Positions 36,854-45,638 of a stretch of DNA of 64,000 nt are shown piece by piece (position 1 is the stretch's first letter; every line of letters begins with the position of its first letter). Source of the stretch: PALSA-1003 sp963741315 (GTDB lineage Bacteria; Pseudomonadota; Gammaproteobacteria; Burkholderiales; Casimicrobiaceae); contig CAVUHK010000008.1 in NCBI GenBank assembly GCA_963741315.1, forward strand, positions 868,001 to 932,000, given 5' to 3'. Position numbers and translations under genes: made by a program. The notes under the pieces are model-generated. The model was not told where the DNA came from, searched no databases, and saw only the letters and a program-made list of their open reading frames with translations.

Positions 36854-38014
36854 TCAGTGGTACTGGCTTGCCTTTATCCGATCGAGCTTGGCGGCATACA
36901 GGTCCTGGTCCCGGCGGCTCGTGCTGTAAGCCATTGCGAGCAGCATCTGCGCTCGAGCCTGTTCGACGTCGCCAAGGCCGGCGTATGCGCTGGCGAGCCA
37001 GTAGTGAATTTCATGGTCGAAGGGCGCGCGCGCCATTTCCTTGGCGAACAAATCCCTCGCGGTCTTGTAGTCGTGCTCGCGCATGGCCTGCAGCCCCGGG
37101 TCGAAATAGCTGAACGGGGCATTGGGCTCCAGCTGCGCCAGCCGCTGGGTCAGTGCCTGCGCCTTGGCGACCTGCCCCAGGTCTTCCATGACGCGGATCA
37201 GATTGGCAATGACGCGGGTGTTCCCCGTGTCGCGTTCGAGTGCGTACTCGAGCACGCTTTCTGCCTCGGATGCATTGCCGTGGCGTCGGTAGATCACGCC
37301 AAGCGTGTTATAGGCGCTCGTGAATCCCGGGTCCTGCCTTATGGCGGCGCTCGCCCACCAATAGGCGCTATCGACATCGCCGCCGGCCAGCGCCTCGGCG
37401 GCCCGGTTGTTCATGTACATGGCGACAATCGTCTGTTCCGGGACGACACGAATGCGCAGGCCCTGCAGGTCCTGCGGCGGCAGAAAATCGACGGTCATCA
37501 GATTGGGCAGCGCGCTGTGCCGGAGCAGTGACTGCCGTGGTGCCAGGGTGATGTTGACGTGGCCGATGAAAAACAGGATGTCATCGCGACGGCTCACCGC
37601 GTTGTCGACATACACACTCTGGAACTGTATCGGCAGGCCGAGCGCGTGGGCGAAGGCAGCGGTCATGATGACCAGCGACAGGCAATTGCCGGAACGCGCC
37701 GCGAACGCCTGCGCGGCATTGCGCGTCATTGTCGAGTCGTATTCGAGCTTGAGCTCACCCTTGACGTAAAGCGCATCGATGAGCGCCGCGCGGGTGTCGC
37801 TGTCGAGCGGGTGTCCGGTCAGCTTCTGCTTGAGGAATCGCTGCATGTCGTCGCTGAGCGCGAACACGTCGTCGGCGCTGATGCGCTCTGCTGGTGCGAC
37901 GAAGAGATGATCGTTGAACAGCGACTCGGTGCGCGGCGCGACCGGAGGCGTTGCGCAGGACGCGAGCAGCAGCGCACCTGCCAGTGCAAGCATCGAGACA
38001 GCAGGATTTCTCAT
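36854..38014 (-). CDS. Lipoprotein with transglutaminase-like domain and TPR repeats
   Basis: 386 residues. The N-terminal signal ends in the lipobox LLASC, so the protein is probably lipid-anchored. The next region (about 50-200) looks transglutaminase-like: the Cys in ARSGNCLSLVIMTAAFAHALGLP, the His in FIGHVNITL, and an Asp in MTVDFLPP. The second half has TPR repeats (STAYNTLGVIYRRHGNASEAE type). The family occurs in many betaproteobacteria without a known role. Its close neighbours are the GNAT gene and, across 370 bases, the divergent TonB receptor. Confidence 0.78.
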   Translation of the reverse strand: MRNPAVSMLALAGALLLASCATPPVAPRTESLFNDHLFVAPAERISADDVFALSDDMQRFLKQKLTGHPLDSDTRAALIDALYVKGELKLEYDSTMTRNAAQAFAARSGNCLSLVIMTAAFAHALGLPIQFQSVYVDNAVSRRDDILFFIGHVNITLAPRQSLLRHSALPNLMTVDFLPPQDLQGLRIRVVPEQTIVAMYMNNRAAEALAGGDVDSAYWWASAAIRQDPGFTSAYNTLGVIYRRHGNASEAESVLEYALERDTGNTRVIANLIRVMEDLGQVAKAQALTQRLAQLEPNAPFSYFDPGLQAMREHDYKTARDLFAKEMARAPFDHEIHYWLASAYAGLGDVEQARAQMLLAMAYSTSRRDQDLYAAKLDRIKASQYH

Positions 38015-38384
38015 CGGCCTTCTCCTTTCCGGTTACAAAGGCCCACGTCGAACATCGAATGTTATCCCGCGAGCGGCCCTTCGCAAGTGCTCACGGACGG
38101 GCGGTGCTGCAGTAAGAACGGGTTGCCGGTCGTTATGATGCAGCGCAACAAGACCCTTTACCGAGTCGGGAAAACCGGAATCCGGACCCTCCCGGTTTCT
38201 TGCAAATCAGCGGCTTGGGAAAAGGGTCAACGCGTGGTCGACAGATTTGCAACAGTTTCGATCGGACTGTGGCAAAAATCACACCTTTTGATTGCGGCGG
38301 AAAATCGGGTTGCTATAAAGTCTTAACCGCTAGCCATTCGGCGAACACGCATTCACTGAAGTTCATTTTTAGGGGAAATTCGAT
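38015..38384. promoter_or_regulatory. Divergent intergenic region with TonB-receptor promoter and leader
   Basis: No gene in 370 bases. A TATAAA -10-like box is at 38314-38319, and TTGCGG 16 bases upstream is a weak -35. AGGGGA at 38371-38376 is a strong ribosome site, eight bases before the ATG at 38385. I see no clear Fur box. Confidence 0.45.
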
Positions 38385-41279
38385 ATGTCGCCCAAAGTAA
38401 AACCATTGTCGCTGGCCATCGCTGCGCTGATCTCCGGAGGAGCATTTTCCGCGCTTCAGGTGTCGCCGGCGTTCGCCCAGGCGGCGCCGACCCAGGCGGG
38501 AGTCGTGGGCCGGGTGGATGTCACGGGTACCAACATCCGCCGCGCCGATTCGGAAACGCCCAGCGAAGTTCAGGTGATCACGCGCGAGCAGATGATCCAG
38601 TCGGGCTATACCAGCGTGTCGCAAGTGTTGCGCGACCTCACCGCAAACAGCAACGGAACATTGTCGACCGGCTTCACGCGCGCGTTCGCGGCGGGTTCCA
38701 GCGGCGTCTCGCTGCGCGGACTTTCGGTTGGCGCGACCCTGGTCCTGATCGACGGCTACCGGATGGCGGGTTATCCGCGGACGGACGATGCGCAGCGCCA
38801 GTTCGTCGACCTCAACAGCATTCCGTTCGTCGCGGTTGAGCGGATCGAAATCCTGCTCGACGGCGCGTCCGCCATTTACGGTTCGGACGCCATCGCCGGC
38901 GTGGTCAACGTCATCTTGAAGAAGGATTTCAAGGGCACCAACATCAACGCCTCCGGCGGCACCACGACCAAAGGTGGTGGAACGACCTGGAACGCGCAGA
39001 TCATGCAGGGTTTCGGCGACGTCAGCGCCGGGTTGGGCGGCTATGTCGCGTTGGAGTACCGCTCGCAGGAACAGATCCTGTTGAGCCAGCGCAGCGGCGA
39101 GCGCTGGGCAAGCATGGACTACACGCCCTGGGGCGGCAACAACCTGACGCAAGGTGCGGTGAGCGCGAATGCCGCCAATCCGCTGGTGAAGACGCCTTAT
39201 CTCCAGGCCCGGACCGGTTCGGCAAACGACCCCAATACTTTCAAGTTCCTCGACAGCGGCTGTAGCTTCGCCCTGCGCAACGCCAACCAGTGTCTCGTGG
39301 AGAATACCTGGGGCCAGATTCAGCCGCGCTCGCAGAACGTCAACGTGATCGGTAGCGTGTCGGCAAGGGTCGCCGACAATTGGATGCTCAATATCACGGG
39401 TTCGTACTTCGATAGCACGTCGACCCAGCAATTCTCGCCGGCCACGGTCAGTTTCGGCAGCTTCGCCGGCTACACCACCGCCGGCCCGAACCAGCTGCCC
39501 AAGATTGGCGTCAACGCTATCCCGGTTTACACCGTTCCGGCGAACTATCCCGGCAACACTTTCGGCGCGCCCGCCAACGTGCGCGCCCTTGTTCCCGACG
39601 GACACCAGCGAGCGACCAACGAGGACGTCGGCGCGGGTCGCCTGGTCGCCACCCTGACCGGCACGGGCTGGGGCTGGGATATCACGACGACGGCGGGTTA
39701 CACCAGAGTCACGGACAACATCACTTATACCGGCTGGACGTCGGCGCCGAACCTGTTCACCGCATTGAACGACCCGGTCAATCCGTACAAGCTGACCGGC
39801 GGCAACAGCAAGGAAGTGCAGAACTTCGTGCAACCCACTGTCTACAACGAGAACTGGAACAGCCTGGCCTTCATCCAGGCATCGGGTTCGCGCGACTTGA
39901 TGCAGTTGCAGGGCGGACCGCTGGCGCTGTCCATCGGCGCGGCCGACGTATACCGGAACCTGCAGGCGCCCAACGCCGGTGCAGGCCAGAACGGAACCGT
40001 CGGTATCATCGGCGCGACCACGTATGCAGTCGGCAGCCAGAACAACGCGAGCTTGTACGCGGAATTGGCGGCTCCGGTCCTGAAGAGCCTGGAGATCGAC
40101 GCGGCGCTGCGCTACGACTACTACAACGTGCCGTCCAGCAACACGTGGAATCCCAAGATCGGTGTGAAGTGGACGCCGATCCAGGAATTCGCGCTGCGCG
40201 GCACCGCGGGCACCGGCTTCCGGGCGCCGTTCATCACCGAGGCTGGCAACGCCGGAGCGACGTTCAACTTCAACTCCATCCGCGACACCGCGAACTGCCC
40301 GGTCAGCAACGCCAACGGCACGCCGAACCTGACGTCTGCGCAAAACGTGCCGACGCAGTGCACATTGACGCCGCCGTACCTGCAGACCAGCAACAAGAAC
40401 CTGAACTCGGAAAAGTCGGACAACTTCACCGCGGGCTTCATTCTCGAGCCGGTGCGTGGCTGGTCGACGACCTTCGACTACTACTACATCAAGCTCAAGG
40501 GCCAGATCATTTCGTCGGTCCAGCAGCCTGACTTCCACGCCACGGACTCCAATACGGTTCGCGGCGACCGGCAGATCGTCACCTTCGGCGACGGTTCCAC
40601 CGGACTTTCTCCGGCCGGCATCATTGCCTACATCGCGTCGCCATTCATCAACGCGCAGCAGGTCACGACCGACGGCTTCGACCTGAGCAGCAGCTACACC
40701 TGGAAGTTGCCCGATTCGAGCGCCCTGCTGACCAGCTTCACCTGGAACCACATCCTCAGCTACGATCTGACCTCGGGTGGGGTGAAGTCCAAGCTGGCGG
40801 GCACGCACGGTCCGACCGCAGTCGGTGGCGACACCGGCACGCCGAAGGACCGCGCCCAGGGGACCATCCAGTGGACGAAGGGACCGTTTACCGGCACTGT
40901 CAACATCAACTACATCGGCCGGTTCAACAACACGGACCCGTCGGCAGGTGTGGTTACCTGTAACGATGGCATGAACGCGTCGCAGGCGGCACGCTGGAGC
41001 AACACCGGTGGTGCCGGGGCTCCGAATTACTGCGATGTTGCCTCGTTCACGTACGTGAACCTGAACCTCATGTACGCGCTCAACAAGCAGTGGACGCTGA
41101 CCGCGTCGGCGCAGAACCTGTTCAACGCCAAGGCTCCGTACGACTTCGAGACCTATGGCGCGAGCGCGGGTAACAACGCCAACGCAGCCAACACCGGCCT
41201 GCCGTACAACCCGTCGTATCACATGACGGGTGCGGTCGGAACCTTCTGGAGCCTTGGCTTCATCTATAATTTCAACTGA
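38385..41279 (+). CDS. TonB-dependent outer-membrane receptor
   Basis: 964 residues, large for a siderophore receptor and closer to the receptors for bigger ligands. Signal peptide: MSPKVKPLSLAIAALISGG to near AFAQ. The plug domain includes ITREQMIQSGYTSVSQVLRDL, VSLRGLSVGATLVLIDGYRM, IEILLDGASAIYGSDAIAGVVNVILKK. The barrel ends GFIYNFN, an aromatic-containing C-terminal strand. Imports an unknown substrate with TonB energy; the nearby ExbB-ExbD-ExbD-TonB operon is the obvious partner. The plug consensus 'VTGTNIRR' type is common in Xanthomonadales-like and betaproteobacterial receptors for organic ligands; substrate not predicted. Confidence 0.93.
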   Translation: MSPKVKPLSLAIAALISGGAFSALQVSPAFAQAAPTQAGVVGRVDVTGTNIRRADSETPSEVQVITREQMIQSGYTSVSQVLRDLTANSNGTLSTGFTRAFAAGSSGVSLRGLSVGATLVLIDGYRMAGYPRTDDAQRQFVDLNSIPFVAVERIEILLDGASAIYGSDAIAGVVNVILKKDFKGTNINASGGTTTKGGGTTWNAQIMQGFGDVSAGLGGYVALEYRSQEQILLSQRSGERWASMDYTPWGGNNLTQGAVSANAANPLVKTPYLQARTGSANDPNTFKFLDSGCSFALRNANQCLVENTWGQIQPRSQNVNVIGSVSARVADNWMLNITGSYFDSTSTQQFSPATVSFGSFAGYTTAGPNQLPKIGVNAIPVYTVPANYPGNTFGAPANVRALVPDGHQRATNEDVGAGRLVATLTGTGWGWDITTTAGYTRVTDNITYTGWTSAPNLFTALNDPVNPYKLTGGNSKEVQNFVQPTVYNENWNSLAFIQASGSRDLMQLQGGPLALSIGAADVYRNLQAPNAGAGQNGTVGIIGATTYAVGSQNNASLYAELAAPVLKSLEIDAALRYDYYNVPSSNTWNPKIGVKWTPIQEFALRGTAGTGFRAPFITEAGNAGATFNFNSIRDTANCPVSNANGTPNLTSAQNVPTQCTLTPPYLQTSNKNLNSEKSDNFTAGFILEPVRGWSTTFDYYYIKLKGQIISSVQQPDFHATDSNTVRGDRQIVTFGDGSTGLSPAGIIAYIASPFINAQQVTTDGFDLSSSYTWKLPDSSALLTSFTWNHILSYDLTSGGVKSKLAGTHGPTAVGGDTGTPKDRAQGTIQWTKGPFTGTVNINYIGRFNNTDPSAGVVTCNDGMNASQAARWSNTGGAGAPNYCDVASFTYVNLNLMYALNKQWTLTASAQNLFNAKAPYDFETYGASAGNNANAANTGLPYNPSYHMTGAVGTFWSLGFIYNFN

Positions 41280-41338
41280 GACCGGCTCCCTGCCGCGCAC
41301 GACCGGCGGCAGTCTGGAGTCCTGAGTACTTCCAAGTT

Positions 41339-41375
41339 GACCGCCCGGAAGGAAATCTCCGGGCGGTCTGTTTTT
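41339..41375 (+). terminator. Rho-independent terminator of the TonB receptor gene
   Basis: 11-bp perfect stem GACCGCCCGGA / TCCGGGCGGTC, then TG and TTTTT. It sits 60 bases after the receptor stop and 26 bases before the next ATG. Confidence 0.9.
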
Positions 41376-41400
41376 CTGTGACCCGATCCAAGGATTGCCG

Positions 41401-41877
41401 ATGAAAACCTCGCTGGCTGCCATTGCTTTCACCGTGGCGGCGTTGCTGGCAACATCCGCGCTGGCCGCCGGCACGCTGGCCGACGGCACCGACATGGACG
41501 CGCTGCGCGCCGCCGTCCGCGCCGACAAGCGCGCGCTGGTTGCGCAGACGCTGCAACTGACCGCGGACGAAGCCAAGCGCTTCTGGCCGATTTACGACGC
41601 CTACCAGCGCGACCTGGACATGATCAACCGGGAGCGCAATGTGACGGTGATCGACGTCGTCGAAACGGACAAGCCGATTTCGAACCTGTATGCGAAGAAC
41701 CTCGAAAAGAGCCTGATAAGTGCCGACGAGGCCGAGATCAAATCGCGCCGCACGGCCTACAACAAGGCGATGAAAGCACTCCCGGCAAAAAAGGCGGCAC
41801 GATACCTGCAGCTCGAGGCAAAAATCCGGGCGGCCCAGGCTTACGACATCGCGGTGGCGATTCCACTGATCAAATAG
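41401..41877 (+). CDS. Small secreted hypothetical protein
   Basis: 158 residues. The ATG at 41401 follows AGGA with a six-base gap. Signal peptide: MKTSLAAIAFTVAALLATSALAA. The mature chain is alpha-helical and charged, e.g. LTADEAKRFWPIYDAYQRDLDMI, with paired acidic and basic helices. I recognise this as the kind of small periplasmic helical protein often found by TonB-receptor or ExbBD operons, but not as a named family. It sits between the receptor terminator and the ExbB promoter, so it has its own transcription or shares only residual read-through. Confidence 0.75.
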   Translation: MKTSLAAIAFTVAALLATSALAAGTLADGTDMDALRAAVRADKRALVAQTLQLTADEAKRFWPIYDAYQRDLDMINRERNVTVIDVVETDKPISNLYAKNLEKSLISADEAEIKSRRTAYNKAMKALPAKKAARYLQLEAKIRAAQAYDIAVAIPLIK

Positions 41878-41909
41878 CGGTACCGGCGGCCGCCGGGAAC
41901 ATAATTTGG

Positions 41910-41937
41910 TGGACAAAACCGGGGTTTTGTGTAAAAT
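41910..41937 (+). promoter_or_regulatory. Candidate sigma70 promoter of exbB-exbD-tonB
   Basis: TGGACA (41910-41915), a 16-base spacer, then TAAAAT (41932-41937); each hexamer is one base from consensus. The spacer holds the short inverted repeat AAAACC-GG-GGTTTT, a possible operator. Confidence 0.55.
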
Positions 41938-41958
41938 CCGGCGGCTTTCCCAAGCGGT

Positions 41959-41986
41959 ATTGGCCCTGTCCGGCGACAGGGCCAAT
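41959..41986 (+). promoter_or_regulatory. Perfect 12-bp hairpin in the exbB leader
   Basis: ATTGGCCCTGTC and GACAGGGCCAAT flank a four-base loop (CGGC), followed by GCGTTTTG. It lies about 140 bases before the ATG of exbB, just downstream of the predicted promoter. It could be an attenuator or terminator with a weak U-tract, or an mRNA-stabilising element. Confidence 0.6.
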
Positions 41987-42125
41987 GCGTTTTGAAGGCC
42001 TGCAACCAATAGTCAGTAGCCGGCGCTACCGCTACCCGCGGGATGGCCAATTGTCGGTAGCGTTGTCCGTACATGCCGGACCGTTTGCCAATTTCTGACC
42101 GAACAACCTTCTGTCTGGAGACACT

Positions 42126-42998
42126 ATGTTGAAGATGACCCGACTGGCCACCCTGGCCGCGGCCCTGATCATTACCGGGACTGCAGCGTTCCTCCCGCAG
42201 GCCGCACAGTCGCAGCCGACGCCTCCGCCGGCCGCGCCGTCGGCACCCGCCGCGCCTGCCGCAGCACCCGCGGCACCTGCGGCGCCGGCAATGGCGACCG
42301 CCCCTGCAGCTGCCAAGTCGACAGAGCTCATCGACAACCCCTACGGACTCGAAGCGCTCTGGAAGGGTGGCGACTTCATCGCCAAGGCGACGCTGATGAT
42401 CCTGGTCATCATGTCGATGGGCAGCTGGTACATCATCATCACCAAGGTCTTCGAGCAGTTCAAGATGGGCAAGCAGACGCGCGCCGCGGAAAAATCCTTC
42501 TGGACCGCACCGTCGGTGCGTCAGGGGGCGGAAGGCCTGGCCAAAAGCAGCCCTTACCGGTTCATCGCTGAAACCGGCCTGGAGGCCACCAAGAAACACA
42601 CCGGTCTGCTGGAAGGTGTGGACCTCCACGAATGGATCACCATGTCGATCACGCGCGCGATAGAAAACGTGCAGAGCCGCACGCAGGATGGCCTGGCTTT
42701 CCTGGCCACCGTCGGCTCCACCGCGCCGTTCGTGGGTCTGTTCGGGACGGTATGGGGGATCTATCACGCACTGACCGCCATCGGCATCGCCGGCCAGGCC
42801 TCGATCGACAAGGTCGCGGGACCGGTGGGTGAGGCGCTCATCATGACCGCCTTCGGCCTTGCGGTGGCGGTGCCCGCGGTGCTGGGCTACAACTGGATCG
42901 TCCGTCGCAACAAGACGGCAATGGAGAAAGTGCGCGGATTCGGCGCCGACCTGCACGCGGTGCTGCTCAGCGCGCAGAAACCGCACGCCAAGGCCTGA
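42126..42998 (+). CDS. exbB: MotA/TolQ/ExbB proton-channel family protein ExbB
   Basis: Inner-membrane proton channel that energises TonB. 290 residues, longer than E. coli ExbB because of an N-terminal extension: a signal-like helix (1-30) and an Ala/Pro-rich linker (31-62). Core helices start near 86 (AKATLMILVIMSMGSWYII), near 195 (LATVGSTAPFVGLFGTVWGIYHAL) and near 238 (EALIMTAFGLAVAVPAVLGYN). TVGSTAPFVGLFGTVWGI is the MotA_ExbB hallmark. Followed four bases later by exbD. Confidence 0.92.
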   Translation: MLKMTRLATLAAALIITGTAAFLPQAAQSQPTPPPAAPSAPAAPAAAPAAPAAPAMATAPAAAKSTELIDNPYGLEALWKGGDFIAKATLMILVIMSMGSWYIIITKVFEQFKMGKQTRAAEKSFWTAPSVRQGAEGLAKSSPYRFIAETGLEATKKHTGLLEGVDLHEWITMSITRAIENVQSRTQDGLAFLATVGSTAPFVGLFGTVWGIYHALTAIGIAGQASIDKVAGPVGEALIMTAFGLAVAVPAVLGYNWIVRRNKTAMEKVRGFGADLHAVLLSAQKPHAKA

Positions 42999-43002
42999 AG
43001 CC

Positions 43003-43431
43003 ATGGCGATGAACGTCGGCTCGTCGTCCGACGAGGACGAAGTCGTATCGACCATCAACACCACGCCGCTGGTCGACGTGATGCTGGTGCTGCTGATCAT
43101 CTTCCTGATCACGATCCCGGTCGTCACCACCTCGATCCCGGTGACGTTGCCGAAGGAGCGCAACGAGGTTCGCGAGACCAAGCCCGAGAACATCGTGCTG
43201 TCGGTCGACGTGCAGGGGCGCATCTACTGGAATGAGTTGCGCATCCCCACGACCAATGCATTGATCGAGCGGCTCAAGAAGATCGCCGTACTCACGCCGC
43301 AACCGGAAGTCCAGATCCGTGGCGACGGCGGCGCCAATTACGATTCGATCGGGCGCATCATCTATGCGGTGCAGCGCGCGGGCATCGCCAAGGTCGGCTT
43401 TATCACCGAACCACCGGTTCGAGGCGGTTGA
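43003..43431 (+). CDS. exbD: Biopolymer transport protein ExbD (first copy)
   Basis: 142-residue single-span protein of the TonB motor. The transmembrane Asp25 (TPLVDVMLVLLIIFLIT) is the proton-carrying residue. The periplasmic domain has RETKPENIVLSVDVQGRIYWN and QIRGDGGANYDSIGRI. The ATG at 43003 is four bases after the exbB stop. A close paralogue follows at 43468. Confidence 0.93.
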   Translation: MAMNVGSSSDEDEVVSTINTTPLVDVMLVLLIIFLITIPVVTTSIPVTLPKERNEVRETKPENIVLSVDVQGRIYWNELRIPTTNALIERLKKIAVLTPQPEVQIRGDGGANYDSIGRIIYAVQRAGIAKVGFITEPPVRGG

Positions 43432-43467
43432 GATGGATTCACGTCACGAAATGTCGAGGAACGCATC

Positions 43468-43896
43468 ATGGCGATGAATGTGGGTAGTGGCTCGTCCGGC
43501 GATCCGGAAGTCATGATCGACATCAACACCACGCCGCTGATCGACGTGATGCTGGTGCTGCTGGTCATGCTGATCATCACCATTCCCATCCAGCTGCATT
43601 CGGTGAATCTCAACATGCCGACCGGCAATCCGCCGCCGCCGCTGGTGCTGCCCGAAGTGGTCAAGATCGACATCGATCCATCCAGCGTCGTGTATTGGAA
43701 CGGCGAGCCGATGCCTGATCGAGCCGCGATCGAGGCGAAGATGACCGCGGCCGCGGCGCAGCAGGTTCAGCCCGAAATCCATCTTCGTCCAGACAAGGCG
43801 TCCAAGTATGCAATCGTTGCTGCGGTGATGGCGTCGGCGCAGCGCATCGGACTGACCAAGATCGGCATCGTTGGCAGCGAGCAGTTTATCGAGTAG
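43468..43896 (+). CDS. exbD2: Biopolymer transport protein ExbD (second copy)
   Basis: 142 residues, same organisation as its neighbour. TTPLIDVMLVLLVMLIIT carries the essential Asp26. The periplasmic part differs clearly (PLVLPEVVKIDIDPS, LRPDKASKYAIVAAVMASAQ), so it is a diverged second ExbD rather than a recent copy. Tandem ExbD pairs occur in several beta- and gammaproteobacteria and in Xanthomonas, where both are needed for some substrates. Separated from tonB by 45 bases. Confidence 0.92.
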   Translation: MAMNVGSGSSGDPEVMIDINTTPLIDVMLVLLVMLIITIPIQLHSVNLNMPTGNPPPPLVLPEVVKIDIDPSSVVYWNGEPMPDRAAIEAKMTAAAAQQVQPEIHLRPDKASKYAIVAAVMASAQRIGLTKIGIVGSEQFIE

Positions 43897-43941
43897 TAGC
43901 CCGCGGCGCGAACGCGCGCAGGCGACTGGAGTCGAAACGAA

Positions 43942-44589
43942 ATGGATTTCGCGCAGCGACAGAGAAACCCGGCACGGCACATGGTCGGGATCACAATCGT
44001 GGTCCTGCTGCACGTATTGGTCATCTACGCGCTGCTAACGGGGCTCGCGCGCAAGGCGGTCGACGTGATCAAGAAGCCGCTGACCGCGACCATCATCGAA
44101 GAGGTGAAGTTGCCGCCGCCGCCGCCGCCGCCACCACCCAAACGGGTGATCGAGCCGCCGAAGGCGCAGCCGGTGATCCAGCCCTACGTACCGCCGCCGG
44201 ACATCCCGGTGCCGCAGCCTACGACCGCGCCGGTCATCACGGCGCCGACCAACGTCGTGCCGACCGAGCCCAACGTCATAGCACCCCCCACCCCGGCACC
44301 CCCGCCGCCCAAGGCGACGGGTCCGCGGAAGGGGCTCGTTCCGATCGAGAAGGTCGACCCGATCTATCCGAAAGAGGCGATTCGCGCCGGCGTGGCCAAG
44401 GGTCGGGTGATGGCTCGCCTGTCCGTCGACGAGCAGGGACTGGTCACCGACGTAAAGATCATGGAAGCCGATCCGCCGAACGTTTTCAACAAGGAAGTCA
44501 TCCGCGCGCTGATGCGCTGGAAATTCAGGGCGGAGGGCGAGAAGTTCGTGGGTGACGTGGAGCTCAACTTCACCCTGAAAGACGAATAG
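43942..44589 (+). CDS. tonB: Energy transducer TonB
   Basis: 215 residues. One N-terminal transmembrane helix (GITIVVLLHVLVIYALLTG). A long proline-rich periplasmic linker (LPPPPPPPPPKR, PYVPPPDIPVP). The TonB C-terminal domain has VDPIYPKEAIRAGVAKGRVMARLSVDEQG and RALMRWKFRAEGE. Couples the inner-membrane ExbB/D motor to outer-membrane receptors. Last gene of the operon, with a strong terminator 33 bases after its stop. Confidence 0.95.
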   Translation: MDFAQRQRNPARHMVGITIVVLLHVLVIYALLTGLARKAVDVIKKPLTATIIEEVKLPPPPPPPPPKRVIEPPKAQPVIQPYVPPPDIPVPQPTTAPVITAPTNVVPTEPNVIAPPTPAPPPPKATGPRKGLVPIEKVDPIYPKEAIRAGVAKGRVMARLSVDEQGLVTDVKIMEADPPNVFNKEVIRALMRWKFRAEGEKFVGDVELNFTLKDE

Positions 44590-44622
44590 CGCCCGCGGTA
44601 CCGATTATTGGAGGGGGATGCC

Positions 44623-44651
44623 GGCCGCCCGCGAGGGCGGCCTCTTTTTTT
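44623..44651 (+). terminator. Terminator of the tonB operon
   Basis: 8-bp stem GGCCGCCC / GGGCGGCC with a GCGA loop, then TC and a run of seven T. It separates the tonB operon from the convergent sigma-factor operon. Confidence 0.9.
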
Positions 44652-44671
44652 CCCGGATCCGAACCGAGTTG

Positions 44672-45034
44672 CTACTCGGCGCGCGCGGCGTAGATCAGCG
44701 AAGCCCACGTGGCCGCGCTGAGCACTCCGAGCAGAACTGCGATTTCGGCGACGCCGAAGCGACGGCCCACGACCATCGCCACGGTGTTGCGCAACGTGTC
44801 GTCGAACAGACCCGGCATCGCCAGCAGCGCTGCGATGCCCGCACCCAGCCACAACAGCGCAACGACGGGGCGACGCCAGGCCGGCGCGGTCACGGCAACG
44901 GGCAGCCGTGCCATGACGCTCGTACTGAAGCCATCGTCGGCAATGTAATCCGATCGGGAGGCGGCGCCCTCGGCGCGCAAGGCCTGCTCGAGCCAGTCGT
45001 CCGGATCCAGGTGTTCAGGTTGCGTGTTGTGCAT
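44672..45034 (-). CDS. Small membrane protein, candidate anti-sigma factor
   Basis: 120 residues from the ATG at 45034 (MHNTQPEHLDPDDWLEQAL). The N-terminal half is acidic and cytoplasmic (DYIADDGFSTSVMARLP). Two predicted membrane helices follow (VVALLWLGAGIAALLAM and VAEIAVLLGVLSAATWASLIYA). It begins eight bases after the sigma-factor stop. No zinc-binding HxxxCxxC anti-sigma motif is seen. Position suggests an anti-sigma factor or sigma partner; that is inference. Confidence 0.7.
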   Translation of the reverse strand: MHNTQPEHLDPDDWLEQALRAEGAASRSDYIADDGFSTSVMARLPVAVTAPAWRRPVVALLWLGAGIAALLAMPGLFDDTLRNTVAMVVGRRFGVAEIAVLLGVLSAATWASLIYAARAE

Positions 45035-45042
45035 GGTTGCGC

Positions 45043-45612
45043 TCACCGTGTCGGCGCCCAAGCGCCCAGCCGCGTCCTGAGTTTTTCCTTCGCCCGCAGG
45101 ACGTGCGTCTTGACCGTTCCCACTGGACACCCAAGCACGACGGCGGCTTCCTCGTGCGTCAGGTCGTTATGGTAGCACTGCACGATCGCGGCGCGTTCGG
45201 CGTCCGACAGTATGCTCATCGCGCGCTCCAGGTCGATGGCCAGCGCCGCGCTGTGCGCGACGCCACCGGCGGGCGCGCTTTCGGTCGCCGCAAGGTCATC
45301 GGCATCGGTGTCCTCGGGCAGCTGGACTTCCTTGATTCGGCGGGCATCGGCGAGAAACGCGTTGTAGGCGATCCGGTAGAGCCAGGTGGAAAAGCGTGCT
45401 TCCTGGCGAAACGACTTCAGGTTGCGGTACGCGAGCAGGAAAGTCTCCTGCGCCAGGTCGTCCGCGAGCGCGTGGTTGCCGCTGGTCAGCTTGCGCAGCG
45501 TTGCCCGTACCGCCGACTGGTGACGCCGCACCAGCTCGCTGAAGGCGTGCCGATCGTCGCTGACGACGACTCGGGCGATCAGCGCGGCGTCGCTGGCCGG
45601 CGGCGGCGACAT
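45043..45612 (-). CDS. ECF-type RNA polymerase sigma factor
   Basis: 189 residues. Region 2: FSELVRRHQSAVRATLRKLT, ADDLAQETFLLAYRNLKSFR, and FSTWLYRIAYNAFLADARR. Region 4: LSDAERAAIVQCYHNDLTHEEAAVVLGCPVGTVKTHVLRAKEKLR, the helix-turn-helix that reads the -35 element. The linker between the regions is acidic (LPEDTDADD). Likely directs a stress or uptake regulon; the operon shares a terminator boundary with tonB but no regulatory link is shown. A probable antagonist follows. Confidence 0.93.
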   Translation of the reverse strand: MSPPPASDAALIARVVVSDDRHAFSELVRRHQSAVRATLRKLTSGNHALADDLAQETFLLAYRNLKSFRQEARFSTWLYRIAYNAFLADARRIKEVQLPEDTDADDLAATESAPAGGVAHSAALAIDLERAMSILSDAERAAIVQCYHNDLTHEEAAVVLGCPVGTVKTHVLRAKEKLRTRLGAWAPTR

Positions 45613-45638
45613 CTAAGGGGCCCCGTGCGCGAACGCCC

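Noticed and set aside
38313..41576. Very long minus-strand open frame opposite the TonB receptor
   Set aside because: It is 1,087 codons long but Arg-rich with no motif, and it runs past both ends of the real gene. High GC at the third codon position gives such shadows opposite genes.
41916..41931. AAAACC-GG-GGTTTT as a separate terminator
   Set aside because: The stem is only six pairs and lies between plausible -35 and -10 boxes, so an operator or chance palindrome is more likely.
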